Source: an uncultured bacterium (GTDB lineage Bacteria > Bacillota_I > Bacilli_A > RF39 > UBA660). From it: a stretch of 64,000 nt of DNA. Made by a program: the position numbers and the translations under genes. The first letter of the stretch is position 1. Each line of letters begins with the position of its first letter. A model generated the notes under the pieces. That model did no database searches. It was not told the origin of the DNA and worked only from the letters and a program-made list of their open reading frames with translations. Positions 34,562 to 44,394 of this stretch are shown here, piece by piece. The stretch lies in the NCBI GenBank assembly GCA_946560065.1, contig CAMNUE010000006.1:1-64000 (forward strand). The letters are read 5' to 3'.

Positions 34562-37426
34562 CTATCCTCTATTATTAAAATTATTTTTCTTTACAAGTTG
34601 AATTTCCTTCTTACTAGTATCAACAATTCGCTTTAAATACTTATTAAACTCTGCTTCTGTTTCTCTATCCTTCTTAATCATAGCCTTTTCAATATTTCCA
34701 TTAGAATCAACTAAAATATACCAACCATCACCAGAATAAATCTTTGAATATTCACTAAAATCAACTGTCTCTTCAATTCCTAGATTTCTGTATCTTAAAG
34801 CATTTATGTTAAGAATTGCCTCATCAACCTTATCAAGATCTGTTTTACTAATATCTTCAATAAGTATTGGTTTACTTCTCTCATCATAATACTGTATACC
34901 AACTTCACCATATCTAATATTTTTGGGAATACTACCAGCTAATATCCTCTGAGAACTTGAATCATAAACATAAACATTTCCCTCTAAAGGTCTTGGCACA
35001 TTTCCTTCAAAAGAAACTAAATCATCAAATGTGTAATCACTCTTTCCAACTGTAACAAGCTTTACTTTCTGAATTTCATCTTCACTTTTATTCGAAATAT
35101 CAATCAGTTTTTCAGCCACCTCCTGATAAACATCAACAAGTTTTATGTCATCTTTATAAACACCATGTATTGGACTACCAGCTTCAACACTGTCAAAACA
35201 AACAACATCACCATTTCGCCATACCCAACTTTGTGTTAAAAAATTATCATCATAATAAACTACAAAAGTTCTACCATTTCTTGATTGCATTGAATGTTTC
35301 AAAGCTGAATAAGATATTCCTCTTACTACAAAACAACAATGTGATAAGTTACCAACAGCTACCGCCAAAGGATTATCTAAATCAAGAATTTCATATTTAA
35401 ATTTACCTCGTTCACCAGAAACCTTCGGGATAGTTGAATATTCTCTATCTCTTGCATCCTTACACAAACCAATAGCTTCTCTTAGCTTATCTTCACTAGT
35501 AGTATTCATCTCAATTAAGGCACTCTTAAATTCAATTTCATCAGGTTTAAGATTAATTGGTAATTCTACATCTTCAAAATGTCTCACAATTCTTTTAACA
35601 CTTAAAACACCATTACAAGCTTCTTTAATATTAAAATACTCATTACAAAATTCTGGAAAATACTTTTTAAACTCTGATAATTCTCCTCTAATCATTTTAT
35701 TAATAATTGAATTAAATTCACTAATTTTTCCATACCCAAATAAGAAATTAATAAGTTCCTCATTAACATTTGCAGTGCCATCAGCATTTATAGAAATATC
35801 TTTATAATTTAATCCATCAAATAAGTTTTCCATTAAATTACCCTGCATTTCTGATTCTAATAAGTATTTACCTCTATCTCTACCAAAATAACAAAGTAAC
35901 TGTAAACCCATTCTTTCCATAAAAGATAAATTATCCGCATCAGTGTTTTTCCTATTAATTGCATTCTTCCATTTCAAAACAGGATTAATATTTAATTTTA
36001 CAAGCTGCTCATCAGTCAAGAAATTAGTAATGTAATCAGCATTATCAACTAATTGACCACATTTAGTTAGATAAACAAGCCCCCTAAAATTCTTAGTCAT
36101 ATAAACTTTTTCAAATGGCATTGAACCTTTAGCTAGTCTATAGAATATACCATTTAAAGATATACTTTCATCATAAGTGCCATCTCTTTCCACTCTATCA
36201 AACAAATCACTACTAAACTTCTCTCTCAGTTCAATAAATAAAGGATTCTTATCGTCAATAATTTTATCTTTCATTAACTTACCACAAGCGATAATAGCTT
36301 CTATAAAATCATCAAAAATAAACTTCTCTTCACAACCAGCTTTTTTAACTAATCTTTCAAAGTCTTTCAAAGAATAATCTTTTTCCCTACACTCACTAGT
36401 AAATCTTTTAATTAATTCTTCAAATGTTGTTTCACTAACATAATCTGATATATCACAATCTCTATAAGCTACATCTAAAAGATTCATAATAATAGTAATA
36501 CTAAAGTCATTAATTTTATAATATTCTTTATTATCAAACAATAAAAGTGTTCTATAAACTCCCATCTGATGAAATTTATTTTTAAATAATTCAAATAACT
36601 CTAAATCTGTTAAACCATTTCTATTTTGATTATCTAAAAAATCATCATAATCATCATATCTTTTATATCTATCCAAATACCTATATCTAGTAAAAAATAA
36701 TTCAAATTTTTCAGTGGAACATTCATTAATCATTTCTTCAAAATTAGAAATTATCTTTTCTATATTACTTGCCTTTGTAATTTTTAAAAGAATAAGTTCC
36801 ATATAAGAATCAGCGTCTATTTCTAATACTTTTTCTTTATTATTAAGTAAAAAGTCCATGGCTTCTTTCTCATCCATATCTTTTACTCTAAGTAATATAT
36901 CCTCTCCCAAATCATCTGGAAAATATCCTTGAAGTTTTTTTCTTGCTTTATCACTAACAGCATAGTAAAAACTTAAAAACATCTTATCATTAACATCAAT
37001 CTCTTTTATATATTTATCAATTGCTTTTAGTTGATAAAATTCATCTAAATTAGAAATAAAAGTTTCTATTAAAGTTGGAGTAAATTCCTTATGATAATTA
37101 TTAAGCAAATTATATATTCCATTAGAATCCAAAAAACGTAAAGCTTCTATCCAGACAATCATTGGATATTTCTTCACAGTCTCAAATGCACTATCAGCCA
37201 AAGGATTCTTATCTAATGACATAAAAGCATAAGCAAATGCCATCTCTTGAATAATCTCTTCTTTAAGTCTTTCTACAACATTAAGTTTTTGATATAACAA
37301 ATCTAAGATCATTTGTTGCGAAGCCAAATCCTTAAAACCAACATCCTTATGATACTCTGCAAATAATTCATTTGCCTCTTTAAGAGGTAACATTAACATT
37401 TTGTTATATAGTATTGCATATTTCAT
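34562..37426 (-). CDS. Large helical protein with a C-terminal SHCC...QSWVWR domain, unknown
   Basis: This 954-residue protein has no signal peptide or membrane helix. Residues 1-650 are helical with repeat-like pairs of helices (HEAT- or TPR-like in style, not proved). The C-terminal 300 residues hold a separate domain: VGNLSHCCFVVRGISYSALKH, then GRTFVVYYDDNFLTQSWVWR and VVCFDSVEAGS, around residues 690-770. This pattern (H-C-C, a hydrophobic strand, QSWVWR, FD.(I/V)E) recurs at the C-terminus of large proteins with PcfJ-like or acyltransferase-like folds in Firmicutes; I know no established activity. It is cotranscribed with the 222-residue gene. AGGTGA precedes the ATG at 37426. Confidence 0.75.
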   Translation of the reverse strand: MKYAILYNKMLMLPLKEANELFAEYHKDVGFKDLASQQMILDLLYQKLNVVERLKEEIIQEMAFAYAFMSLDKNPLADSAFETVKKYPMIVWIEALRFLDSNGIYNLLNNYHKEFTPTLIETFISNLDEFYQLKAIDKYIKEIDVNDKMFLSFYYAVSDKARKKLQGYFPDDLGEDILLRVKDMDEKEAMDFLLNNKEKVLEIDADSYMELILLKITKASNIEKIISNFEEMINECSTEKFELFFTRYRYLDRYKRYDDYDDFLDNQNRNGLTDLELFELFKNKFHQMGVYRTLLLFDNKEYYKINDFSITIIMNLLDVAYRDCDISDYVSETTFEELIKRFTSECREKDYSLKDFERLVKKAGCEEKFIFDDFIEAIIACGKLMKDKIIDDKNPLFIELREKFSSDLFDRVERDGTYDESISLNGIFYRLAKGSMPFEKVYMTKNFRGLVYLTKCGQLVDNADYITNFLTDEQLVKLNINPVLKWKNAINRKNTDADNLSFMERMGLQLLCYFGRDRGKYLLESEMQGNLMENLFDGLNYKDISINADGTANVNEELINFLFGYGKISEFNSIINKMIRGELSEFKKYFPEFCNEYFNIKEACNGVLSVKRIVRHFEDVELPINLKPDEIEFKSALIEMNTTSEDKLREAIGLCKDARDREYSTIPKVSGERGKFKYEILDLDNPLAVAVGNLSHCCFVVRGISYSALKHSMQSRNGRTFVVYYDDNFLTQSWVWRNGDVVCFDSVEAGSPIHGVYKDDIKLVDVYQEVAEKLIDISNKSEDEIQKVKLVTVGKSDYTFDDLVSFEGNVPRPLEGNVYVYDSSSQRILAGSIPKNIRYGEVGIQYYDERSKPILIEDISKTDLDKVDEAILNINALRYRNLGIEETVDFSEYSKIYSGDGWYILVDSNGNIEKAMIKKDRETEAEFNKYLKRIVDTSKKEIQLVKKNNFNNRG

Positions 37427-37470
37427 TCAAATCACCTGTTTTTTAAATGTCCCTATTCTAACATACATTT

Positions 37471-37505
37471 GAATAAAAAAAAAGAAAAAGGAAGAAATTC
37501 TTCCT
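37471..37505 (-). terminator. Terminator after the small membrane protein gene
   Basis: AGGAAG/CTTCCT stem on the minus strand (arms within 37498-37505 and 37489-37496), followed by TTTTTCTTTTTTTTT. Confidence 0.75.
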
Positions 37506-37522
37506 AAAATAAATAAGATTAA

Positions 37523-37789
37523 TTATTTATTATTCTTATAATATCTTTTAATTTTTACCAAAGAAATTATAAAAAGTATTAAATCTAAAAGTAATGGTAA
37601 CCAAAGAAAATACAAATACAATGCCATTGCCATCATAAATCGTTCATACCAATAAAATACTGTAACTCCCCAGAAATCACTATAAAAATTACCCGCAAGA
37701 AGACTTGCTATCATCATATATCCAACAAGTATTATAAAACAAACAAGTATAACTAAAGTAACAAGTCTAATTATTTTCCATTTTTTCAT
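37523..37789 (-). CDS. Small membrane protein, two or three helices, unknown
   Basis: This 88-residue protein has a basic start (MKKWKIIRL) and hydrophobic segments LVILVCFIILVGYMMIASLL and LYLYFLWLPLLLDLILFIISLV, with an aromatic stretch between (FWGVTVFYWYERF) that may be a third, half-buried helix. It ends KIKRYYKNNK, so both ends probably face the cytoplasm. I start at ATG 37789; the extra GTG start at 37810 has no ribosome site. Not recognised. It stands alone between two terminators. Confidence 0.65.
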   Translation of the reverse strand: MKKWKIIRLVTLVILVCFIILVGYMMIASLLAGNFYSDFWGVTVFYWYERFMMAMALYLYFLWLPLLLDLILFIISLVKIKRYYKNNK

Positions 37790-37828
37790 AACCAATCTCT
37801 TTTCACACAATTACCTATAATATAACAC

Positions 37829-37864
37829 AAAAGAAACAAATTCCTATCTCAGAAATTTGCTTCT
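37829..37864 (-). terminator. Terminator of yqeG-yqeH
   Basis: An 11-bp stem with one G-U pair (AGAAGCAAATT/AATTTGTTTCT, arms 37854-37864 and 37832-37842) on the minus strand, followed by a short U-run. Confidence 0.65.
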
Positions 37865-37866
37865 TC

Positions 37867-38880
37867 TTATATCAAACTTCTTCTAGTAAATGTTTCTACA
37901 TCTTTATTTATATAAACATCAATTGTTCCTTTATTAACAATCTTTACAAAACCAAGACCATTAATAACTAAATCTTCATCGTATTTCATCTCATAAGTAA
38001 TTTTATTTTGATTTTTTAACTCATCATTATTAAACAAATTAAGTAATCTCTTTACTTTTAAATCATTAGAAACAAACAAAGTAAAACTATTTTTCTCTCC
38101 ACTGACATAATCAATTCTAACTAAATCTTCAATTATGATAGATTGATTCTTTCTCAATTGATAAGTACGAGGTTTAATTTCTTTTTTAGCAGAAATCTTT
38201 TTAACCATTCCTTCATTAACATAATTAAGTATTGATCCACTATCTACTAATCCTGGAGTATCTATTAAAGTTAAATAATCATTAATCTCTATTGTAAGAG
38301 TGTTAAGTGTTGTTGATGGTAAAGGACTCATAGTAAGTTCTTGTGTTTTATCTGAATAATTCTTAATAAGTTTATTAATCAAACTACTTTTACCCGCATT
38401 AGTATGACCAACTACATATACATTTTTACTAGTTTGATGAAACTTAATTTTTTTAAGTAAATAATCAATATTATAATTTTTATTAACACTAATAACAATT
38501 ACTTCTTCAAAGTGTATATCTTTAGAAGCTAAGTAATCAATAAGTTTAGTTTCTTTAACTGATTTTGGTAAAACATCTTTTTTATTTAAAACTAAAATCA
38601 TCTTATTAGAAATAATATTTCTAATTTGTTCAATATTTTTTTCTAAATTAAGCAAATCAGTTATATAAAGTACTAAATCCTTTGTTTCTCCAACACCCTT
38701 TAATATATCAAGATACTCATCATTTGACTTCGTAATCATTTGATATTCTCCATAGTTTTTCATTCTAAAACATCTTTGACAAATATCATTTTCTAAATTA
38801 GTAGTATACCCTTCTTGTAAAACATTTTCATCTTGAAGAAGTATCCCACATCCTTGACAACGCTTTCCATTATTATCCAT
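37867..38880 (-). CDS. yqeH: Ribosome biogenesis GTPase YqeH
   Basis: YqeH is a circularly permuted GTPase needed for 30S subunit assembly. An N-terminal zinc finger (CQGCG ... CQRC) is followed by G4 (NKKD) before G1 (GHTNAGKSS) and G3 (DTPG), the permuted order that defines the family. A C-terminal RNA-binding domain completes 337 residues. The ATG at 38880 (MDNNGKRCQGCG) has AGAGG 8 bases upstream and overlaps the yqeG end. The yqeG-yqeH order is the same as in Bacillus. Confidence 0.93.
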   Translation of the reverse strand: MDNNGKRCQGCGILLQDENVLQEGYTTNLENDICQRCFRMKNYGEYQMITKSNDEYLDILKGVGETKDLVLYITDLLNLEKNIEQIRNIISNKMILVLNKKDVLPKSVKETKLIDYLASKDIHFEEVIVISVNKNYNIDYLLKKIKFHQTSKNVYVVGHTNAGKSSLINKLIKNYSDKTQELTMSPLPSTTLNTLTIEINDYLTLIDTPGLVDSGSILNYVNEGMVKKISAKKEIKPRTYQLRKNQSIIIEDLVRIDYVSGEKNSFTLFVSNDLKVKRLLNLFNNDELKNQNKITYEMKYDEDLVINGLGFVKIVNKGTIDVYINKDVETFTRRSLI

Positions 38881-39391
38881 AATATTTTCCTCTTTCAAAT
38901 AAACCTTTCTTTTCATATCTAGCTACTATCTTTGCTTCAATCTTACGATTTAAACCTGTTATTTTCAAATCTTTTTCTCCAAGCGGATCAACTAAAATAG
39001 TGTAAATCTTAAATCTATTTCCAGAAAGTACATCAGTAACAATCTGATCGCCTATCATACACATTTCTTTTTTCTTTAAGTGATAATCATTTTTGATTTT
39101 TCTAAGTCCTCTAGTCAAAGGCTTTAAACTAAAAGATACCCCACCAATACCTAAATCCTTTAAATAAGGTTCTATTCTATCCCTTGTATTATTAGAACTT
39201 ATTAATATTAAAAAATCCTTTTGTAATTCTTTAATAAGTTTTTTAGTATTCCTCGGACATCTTTTATTTTCAATTAATCCAAGTGTATTATCTAAATCAA
39301 AAACAAGACAAGTAATACCTAAATCTTTTAATTTCTTATAGTCTATCTCAAAAATATTTTTTTTATACATATTAGGTTTAAAAATTCCCAT
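38873..39391 (-). CDS. yqeG: YqeG-family HAD phosphatase
   Basis: This 172-residue HAD-superfamily phosphatase of the YqeG type has motif I DLDNTLG (first Asp the nucleophile), motif II SSNN, Lys in SLKPLTRGL and motif IV GDQIVTDVLSGN. The substrate is unknown in this family, though it is regularly paired with yqeH, as here, with an 8-base overlap. RBS AGGTGA precedes ATG 39391. Confidence 0.92.
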   Translation of the reverse strand: MGIFKPNMYKKNIFEIDYKKLKDLGITCLVFDLDNTLGLIENKRCPRNTKKLIKELQKDFLILISSNNTRDRIEPYLKDLGIGGVSFSLKPLTRGLRKIKNDYHLKKKEMCMIGDQIVTDVLSGNRFKIYTILVDPLGEKDLKITGLNRKIEAKIVARYEKKGLFERGKYYG

Positions 39392-39407
39392 TAAATCACC
39401 TAGAACA

Positions 39408-39436
39408 ATTATAATATATTTTCTAAAATAAGTCCA
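39408..39436 (-). promoter_or_regulatory. Promoter of yqeG-yqeH
   Basis: TGGACT (39431-39436), 17 bases, TATAAT (39408-39413) on the minus strand, about 17 bases before the yqeG start. Confidence 0.6.
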
Positions 39437-39443
39437 TTATAAC

Positions 39444-39475
39444 AAAAAGAAGAAAACTAAAATAATTAGCTTTCT
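39444..39475 (-). terminator. Terminator of the VWA surface-protein gene
   Basis: A 10-bp stem AGAAAGCTAA/TTAGTTTTCT with one G-U pair and a 5-base loop on the minus strand, then TCTTTTTG. It lies 13 bases past the final stop. Confidence 0.75.
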
Positions 39476-39488
39476 CATTTTAAATACA

Positions 39489-40128
39489 TCATTCAACTTC
39501 ACTTTCAATAACATATGGATTATCTACCGAACCATCTCCACTATCATACCCTATACCAGCACGAAGTGAAACAGATGGTCGAACACCTCTCCTATTAATC
39601 GCAAGTGTTAAGCTAAGAGTAACATCATCATTTAAATATATTGGATAAATTACACAATCACTACTATCATATGGTGAAAGTGTCCAATTAGGATATCCTG
39701 AAGAAAGTGGTGAACCATTTGAATAAGCTAACAATGCTTCTACTCCAGTAACCAATCCAACAGGATAAGTCAAAGCTCCATTACCATTCTTTTCACTTAC
39801 CGTAAATCTATCACTCTTATTAGGACATGTTAAATTATCAGAATTATAAGCTCCTCTAAACTCGATATCTTCCTTATTAATCTCACCATTGGGATTGAAT
39901 CCATTATTACTTGAATCATAAAAAGACCTATCATTACACCAAATTGTATCCTCTAAATAATTTGTATATGAAGTCATATGCTTAGAATACCACATATCAA
40001 CCATCGACTTAAGAGAAGAATTCTTTACATTTTCTTGCATCATTTCCGCAAGTGCCTTTTCTATACTTGTTCCACCTTCTAATTCTAAATATGATGGCGA
40101 ATATGTAGCCGGATCTGTTTGAACAAAA
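39489..40128 (-). pseudogene. C-terminal fragment of the VWA surface protein
   Basis: This frame continues the surface protein after a frameshift at the (AT)6 tract. Upstream of the first in-frame ATG (40043) it reads FVQTDPATYSPSYLELEGG without a stop, joining onto the VWA frame. The roughly 210 residues contain a domain ending INRRGVRPSVSLRAG, a motif typical of Firmicutes exported proteins with variable-looking repeats. No LPXTG or membrane anchor is seen at the end (NPYVIESEVE). On its own the fragment has no ribosome site or export signal, so it is probably expressed only if the frame is restored. Confidence 0.7.
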
Positions 40129-42604
40129 TATATATATATGAGATTTTACTACAGGTTCCACTAGAATTCCAACATGTATAATGTGTATTTCTTAGCTTAT
40201 TATAATTACTATACCAATTCGTAAAATGTTGAGTTTTACCGCTTAATGTATACATTCCTGTATCTTTATCATAAGTAAATGAATTACCATACATAAAATT
40301 ATTTTCTATACTTACAATATTCATTGTTGTATTTGAAGTCCATGTTACATTATAAACTTGATCACAACTTGCTGTAGTCCAATAATATTTGCCTTTATAC
40401 TTTTCATATTCGTTAAACCACTCTGTTATTTTAAACGCCTTAGCAGTTGTAGGATCCAAAATCTTCTTACCAGTACCATCATCTATAAATGAATCAGAAA
40501 CAGTATAACTTCTGTCTGCTTGAGCTAAATTTTGACCATTAGAAAGAGTAATACAATACATATAATCATCATCTATCCCTGAAATATAATATACAGAGTC
40601 ATCAGAATAATTTTCACTATTATTTCTAAATGTATATTTCCCAACCAAATTTGAATAATCTGTTACAATAGATGGATTCTCTAAAACATACTGATTATTT
40701 GTGGAGTTCCACTCTACACCATCACCATAATAATAACTTGTAGATAAGGAATATTTAGAAAGAATTGAAATACTTGTTGAAGGAGAAATATTAGAAGCAT
40801 TCAAAAAACTAGAAGTATATTTTTTATTATACATATAACCAGCATCGGCTAGGGAAAGATAATCATTACTAAATCTACTCATACCAACCTGTGAATATAC
40901 TGTATCGTTATTTAATGGGAACACATTAGCAGAACTATTAGAATTATATGATTCTACTAGATACAACGTACTACAACTTCCTCCAGTATTAAGACACGTA
41001 TACTTTCCTATTAAATTTGTACTTGTTGCCTCACTCCATATCGCATCTTCAATGCTTCCAGACAAAGTAAATGTTGAGGTAGTATCATCATATACATAAT
41101 CTGTTCCATAACTATAATTTGCTGCTAAAGACTGAGATGTAATAGGACTATAACCAATATGATTATCTCTGTTTGTCCCACATTTACCTTCAGAATCTGG
41201 CTCACCATTATAAACGATTTTTACTCTACCTGTATCTGTTGTTCTATACATTCTCCAACAGAATCCACCAAAAATAACATTATTGTTTGGCGTATCCCCA
41301 TAATAATAATAAACATCTTTTTTACCATTAAAAGTACTAGTAGCACCACTATATCTTCTCGCATTATTATTATTTTCATAATCATGTTTAACTTGCTCAT
41401 ATAAAGAAGCCTTTTCATTTACTGTACCATTAATAGACTTCTTTATATCTAACTTACTCCATACAGCTCTAAGTTCAACATTCTTCTCTGGCATTATAAA
41501 ATAATCATCATTTATCTTATTAACATTTTTTGTAATTATCTTCCATTCTTTAAATTTATACCCTTCACATTTAGGAACACTGTCACTTATCTCAACCGTA
41601 TCAAAAACCGAATACTCTTTTTCTAAAGGAACGCCTTCTACTCTACAACCATTAGGTTCATTTCCATCGTATACAACTTCGTACTTGTCCGTTAGAATTG
41701 GTGTTTCAAAGCTTTCAACATTTTCTAAAACATCAATTATCTTACTTTTAACAACCTCTTTCTCATTAGTCGAATATAAACCACCTTTACCAACAAATTC
41801 ATCTTTCAACTTAGCCTTAATTTTCATCTTAGATTTCATTCCAGATCTTAAGTCATTTATTTTCCAAGTAAACTCTTGCTTTTCCCTATTAAAAGAAACA
41901 TCTCCCTGACTTACATTTATATCTTTTTCACTTTCAACATAAACGTAATTTGTATCGATATAATCTATTATTTCAAAATTATCATAAATAGTCGGAACAA
42001 CAGCTGCATCAAATAAAATATTACTTAAAGTTTCCATATAAGCAATAAACTGATTATCACTTACCTTTTTAATTTGTTCTAATACACTGCTACCCATTTC
42101 ATATTGTATCCCATTGATAGTAATAAATGGATATTGCCTCTTTAAATAATCATATTGAACTACTTCATTTGGAGTATCAACATTCGGATAACCATCCGTT
42201 AAAAATAAAACAATACATTCTCTATTTTCTTCTTTTTTATACCCTTTTAAAATATTATCCACATTCACTAACGCTTGATAATAATTAGTACAACCAGTTT
42301 CACTTAAAGAAGCAATTTGATTAACCAATTCATCTTTATCACTAGTAAAATGAGAAATAATCTGAGAATCATCATCAAAAATAATTAACCCAACCCTATT
42401 CTTATTATCAGAAAGTAAACTATTAATTAACTCCACACTATCTGATTTAACCTTATCCAACTTATTACCACCCATAGACCCAGATACATCCAAAACGAGT
42501 AAAACATCTGTATATTTACTATCAGTATTTATAACACTGCTAACATCAAAAGTAATTTCGGCTACTCCCTTACTTATCCATTTAGCACTCTTATTACCCT
42601 CCAA
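40085..42604 (-). pseudogene. VWA and InlB-repeat core of a surface protein, frame broken at both ends
   Basis: Residues 30-230 are a von Willebrand A domain with a complete MIDAS metal site: DVSGS, the Thr in ETGCTNYY, and LTDGYPN. It is followed by a beta-rich stalk and one InlB-type repeat (about residues 310-385, ending in AVW). A long Ser/Thr/Tyr/Asn-rich region then carries repeated blocks such as LVGKYTFRN and YTLSGKT. The frame begins only at a TTG inside the leader frame, so it has no signal of its own. At the other end it runs into 20 or so unrelated residues after the (AT)6 tract. Restored, the gene would code for about 1,100 residues: an exported adhesin-like protein. Confidence 0.8.
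40128..40139. repeat. (AT)6 dinucleotide tract at a frameshift
   Basis: Six AT units next to a short T-run inside the surface-protein gene. One unit fewer, or one extra base, restores the reading frame across the site (SYIY then FVQTDP). Such tracts slip easily in replication. Confidence 0.7.
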
Positions 42605-42798
42605 GCGCCAGGTTTCTTCTCTTTATAATCAAGTTTTTCTGAAAAAATCTCTACACTTTTAACTGGTTGAAGTTCTGCAAATATTCTTGGCATTGAAACT
42701 ACTCCAAGTATCAAAATAAGAGTAACAAACACACTTAAAACCTTATTTTCAAAAATATATTCTCTAATTTTGTCAAAAATATTTTTTACTTTTTTCAT
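42574..42798 (-). pseudogene. N-terminal leader fragment of the VWA surface protein
   Basis: The ATG at 42798 has GGAG 9 bases upstream and begins MKKVKNIFDKIREYIF, followed by a signal or anchor helix (VLSVFVTLILILGVVSMPRIFA) and EKLDYKEKKPGAW. The frame ends about 9 codons later. Adding one G to the TTGGAGGG stretch (42598-42605) would join it as PGAWEGNKSAKW to the VWA frame. This is therefore the export signal of the split gene. Confidence 0.7.
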
Positions 42799-42869
42799 AC
42801 TAACCATCTCCAAAACAGTCTACTCTATTAACCTAATAATACTATATTTTAAAAATCAATTCAATAATT

Positions 42870-42898
42870 AAAAAAGTATAAGAACTAAATTCTTATAC
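42870..42898 (-). terminator. Terminator of the polysaccharide deacetylase gene
   Basis: A 9-bp stem GTATAAGAA/TTCTTATAC with a 5-base loop on the minus strand, followed by six U residues, just past the stop. Confidence 0.9.
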
Positions 42899-44338
42899 CT
42901 AATTATTTACTCTTTGTTTTATCATTTCAGTTTCCATGGTAATTTTTTCAAACGCATAACCATTTTCTCTACCATACCTAATAATATCTCTTAAAGCATC
43001 TCTTGTATATGGCTTTATATCATGCATCAAAACCATATTGACTCTATCTTTTCTAAGACCATTAATTACATTATTTTTAATATTCTCTGCAGTAGGGTGC
43101 CCACCAGCAGCATCACCACTCGAAAGATTCCAATCGTAATATTTAAACCCACGACTCACAACCTCATTCGTCAAAGTGCTCATTATACCTTCAGTATATC
43201 TTCTACTAATTGTATTACTAGATCCACCTGGAAATCTAATTATTTTAGACTCATATCCAGTAATTCTTTTAACTCTATCTTGAACACTATATAAATCATC
43301 AAAATAAGCATCAACTGAGGAATACACAATAGAATAATCATGACTTGCTGTATGAAGAGCTAAAGAATGTCCCTCATCATACATTCTCTTAATCAATTCA
43401 TCAGGCCCTTTGTTAGTTACAAAGAAAGTTGCTTTGACATTTTCTTCTTTTAAGATATCTAAAATTACATTAGTTGTTCCACTTTGAGGGCCATCATCAA
43501 ATGTTAAATAAACTGTCCCATCTTTTGGTCTTTCACTAACCTTTACTTTTCTTGAAATCTTAATATCATTTCCATAACTATCACTAACACTATATGTTAA
43601 TACATATTCACCTACTTTACTAGTATCAACACCACCACTAACTTTAACTTTCGAAGAAATCTCTTTATCACAATTATCACTAACTTCATATCCAGGATCA
43701 TTAAATTCATCCCCGACAAATAGATAAATATAATCATTTCCTTTTAAAGTAAGTTTAGGCTTATCAATATCTTTATAAATTATTTTCTTTGTAATTTCTG
43801 TCTTATTACCACTCTTATCACTTACACTATAAGTAATTTTCTCCTTTGTAATATCGTACTTTACTTTTTCAGTTAAATCTCCTTCGTATTCATCAATTGC
43901 CTTAACCTTATCTGGAACAATCTCATCACCTGGGCATAAATATATATCAGAATCATCTATCTCTAATTTTGGCCTTTTTCGATCTTTAACTATAACTTTT
44001 CTTGTAACCTCTCTTGTAAACGTCCCAACTTTTACTTTATAAACTATTTTATAAACACCTATCTTTTTAGGATTAACTTTTCCCTTAATCGAAACATCCT
44101 TAGAAACATCGTTTCCTAAAAAACTAGCTTTATAGCCTTTCTCAACATACTTATCTTTATAATCTATAATAATTGTATTTTTACCCTTTAAATCAATTTG
44201 AGGCAAAAGCATAAAATTATATATTCCTATTGCTACAAATACTAAAAAAATTATTATTCCCCATGATACCATTGCATTAGTACAACCAAATTCTAATAAT
44301 CTTTTCAACTTTCTTTTCAAAATAATTTTAACTCTCAT
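42899..44338 (-). CDS. Exported polysaccharide deacetylase with three Ig-like domains
   Basis: A 479-residue NodB-family deacetylase that removes N-acetyl groups from wall or surface glycans outside the cell. One membrane helix (WGIIIFLVFVAIGIYNFML) is followed by three bacterial Ig-like (DUF5011) units, each ending in a YSVSDxxGN type strand. The catalytic domain starts near residue 275: TFDDGP, the zinc His pair in LHTASHDYS, RFPGGSS, the YDWNLSSGD strand and the late VLMHD. All core residues are present. It follows sigK with a promoter of its own, so it need not be a sporulation gene, although cortex-type deacetylases exist. Confidence 0.92.
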   Translation of the reverse strand: MRVKIILKRKLKRLLEFGCTNAMVSWGIIIFLVFVAIGIYNFMLLPQIDLKGKNTIIIDYKDKYVEKGYKASFLGNDVSKDVSIKGKVNPKKIGVYKIVYKVKVGTFTREVTRKVIVKDRKRPKLEIDDSDIYLCPGDEIVPDKVKAIDEYEGDLTEKVKYDITKEKITYSVSDKSGNKTEITKKIIYKDIDKPKLTLKGNDYIYLFVGDEFNDPGYEVSDNCDKEISSKVKVSGGVDTSKVGEYVLTYSVSDSYGNDIKISRKVKVSERPKDGTVYLTFDDGPQSGTTNVILDILKEENVKATFFVTNKGPDELIKRMYDEGHSLALHTASHDYSIVYSSVDAYFDDLYSVQDRVKRITGYESKIIRFPGGSSNTISRRYTEGIMSTLTNEVVSRGFKYYDWNLSSGDAAGGHPTAENIKNNVINGLRKDRVNMVLMHDIKPYTRDALRDIIRYGRENGYAFEKITMETEMIKQRVNN

Positions 44339-44361
44339 ATACCGACCACTCTCTCAAACTA

Positions 44362-44391
44362 ATTATAAATCAAATAGTCATTTCTTGTAAA
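44362..44391 (-). promoter_or_regulatory. Promoter of the deacetylase gene
   Basis: TTTACA (44386-44391), 18 bases, TATAAT (44362-44367) on the minus strand, between the sigK stop and the deacetylase start. Confidence 0.55.
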
Positions 44392-44394
44392 GAA

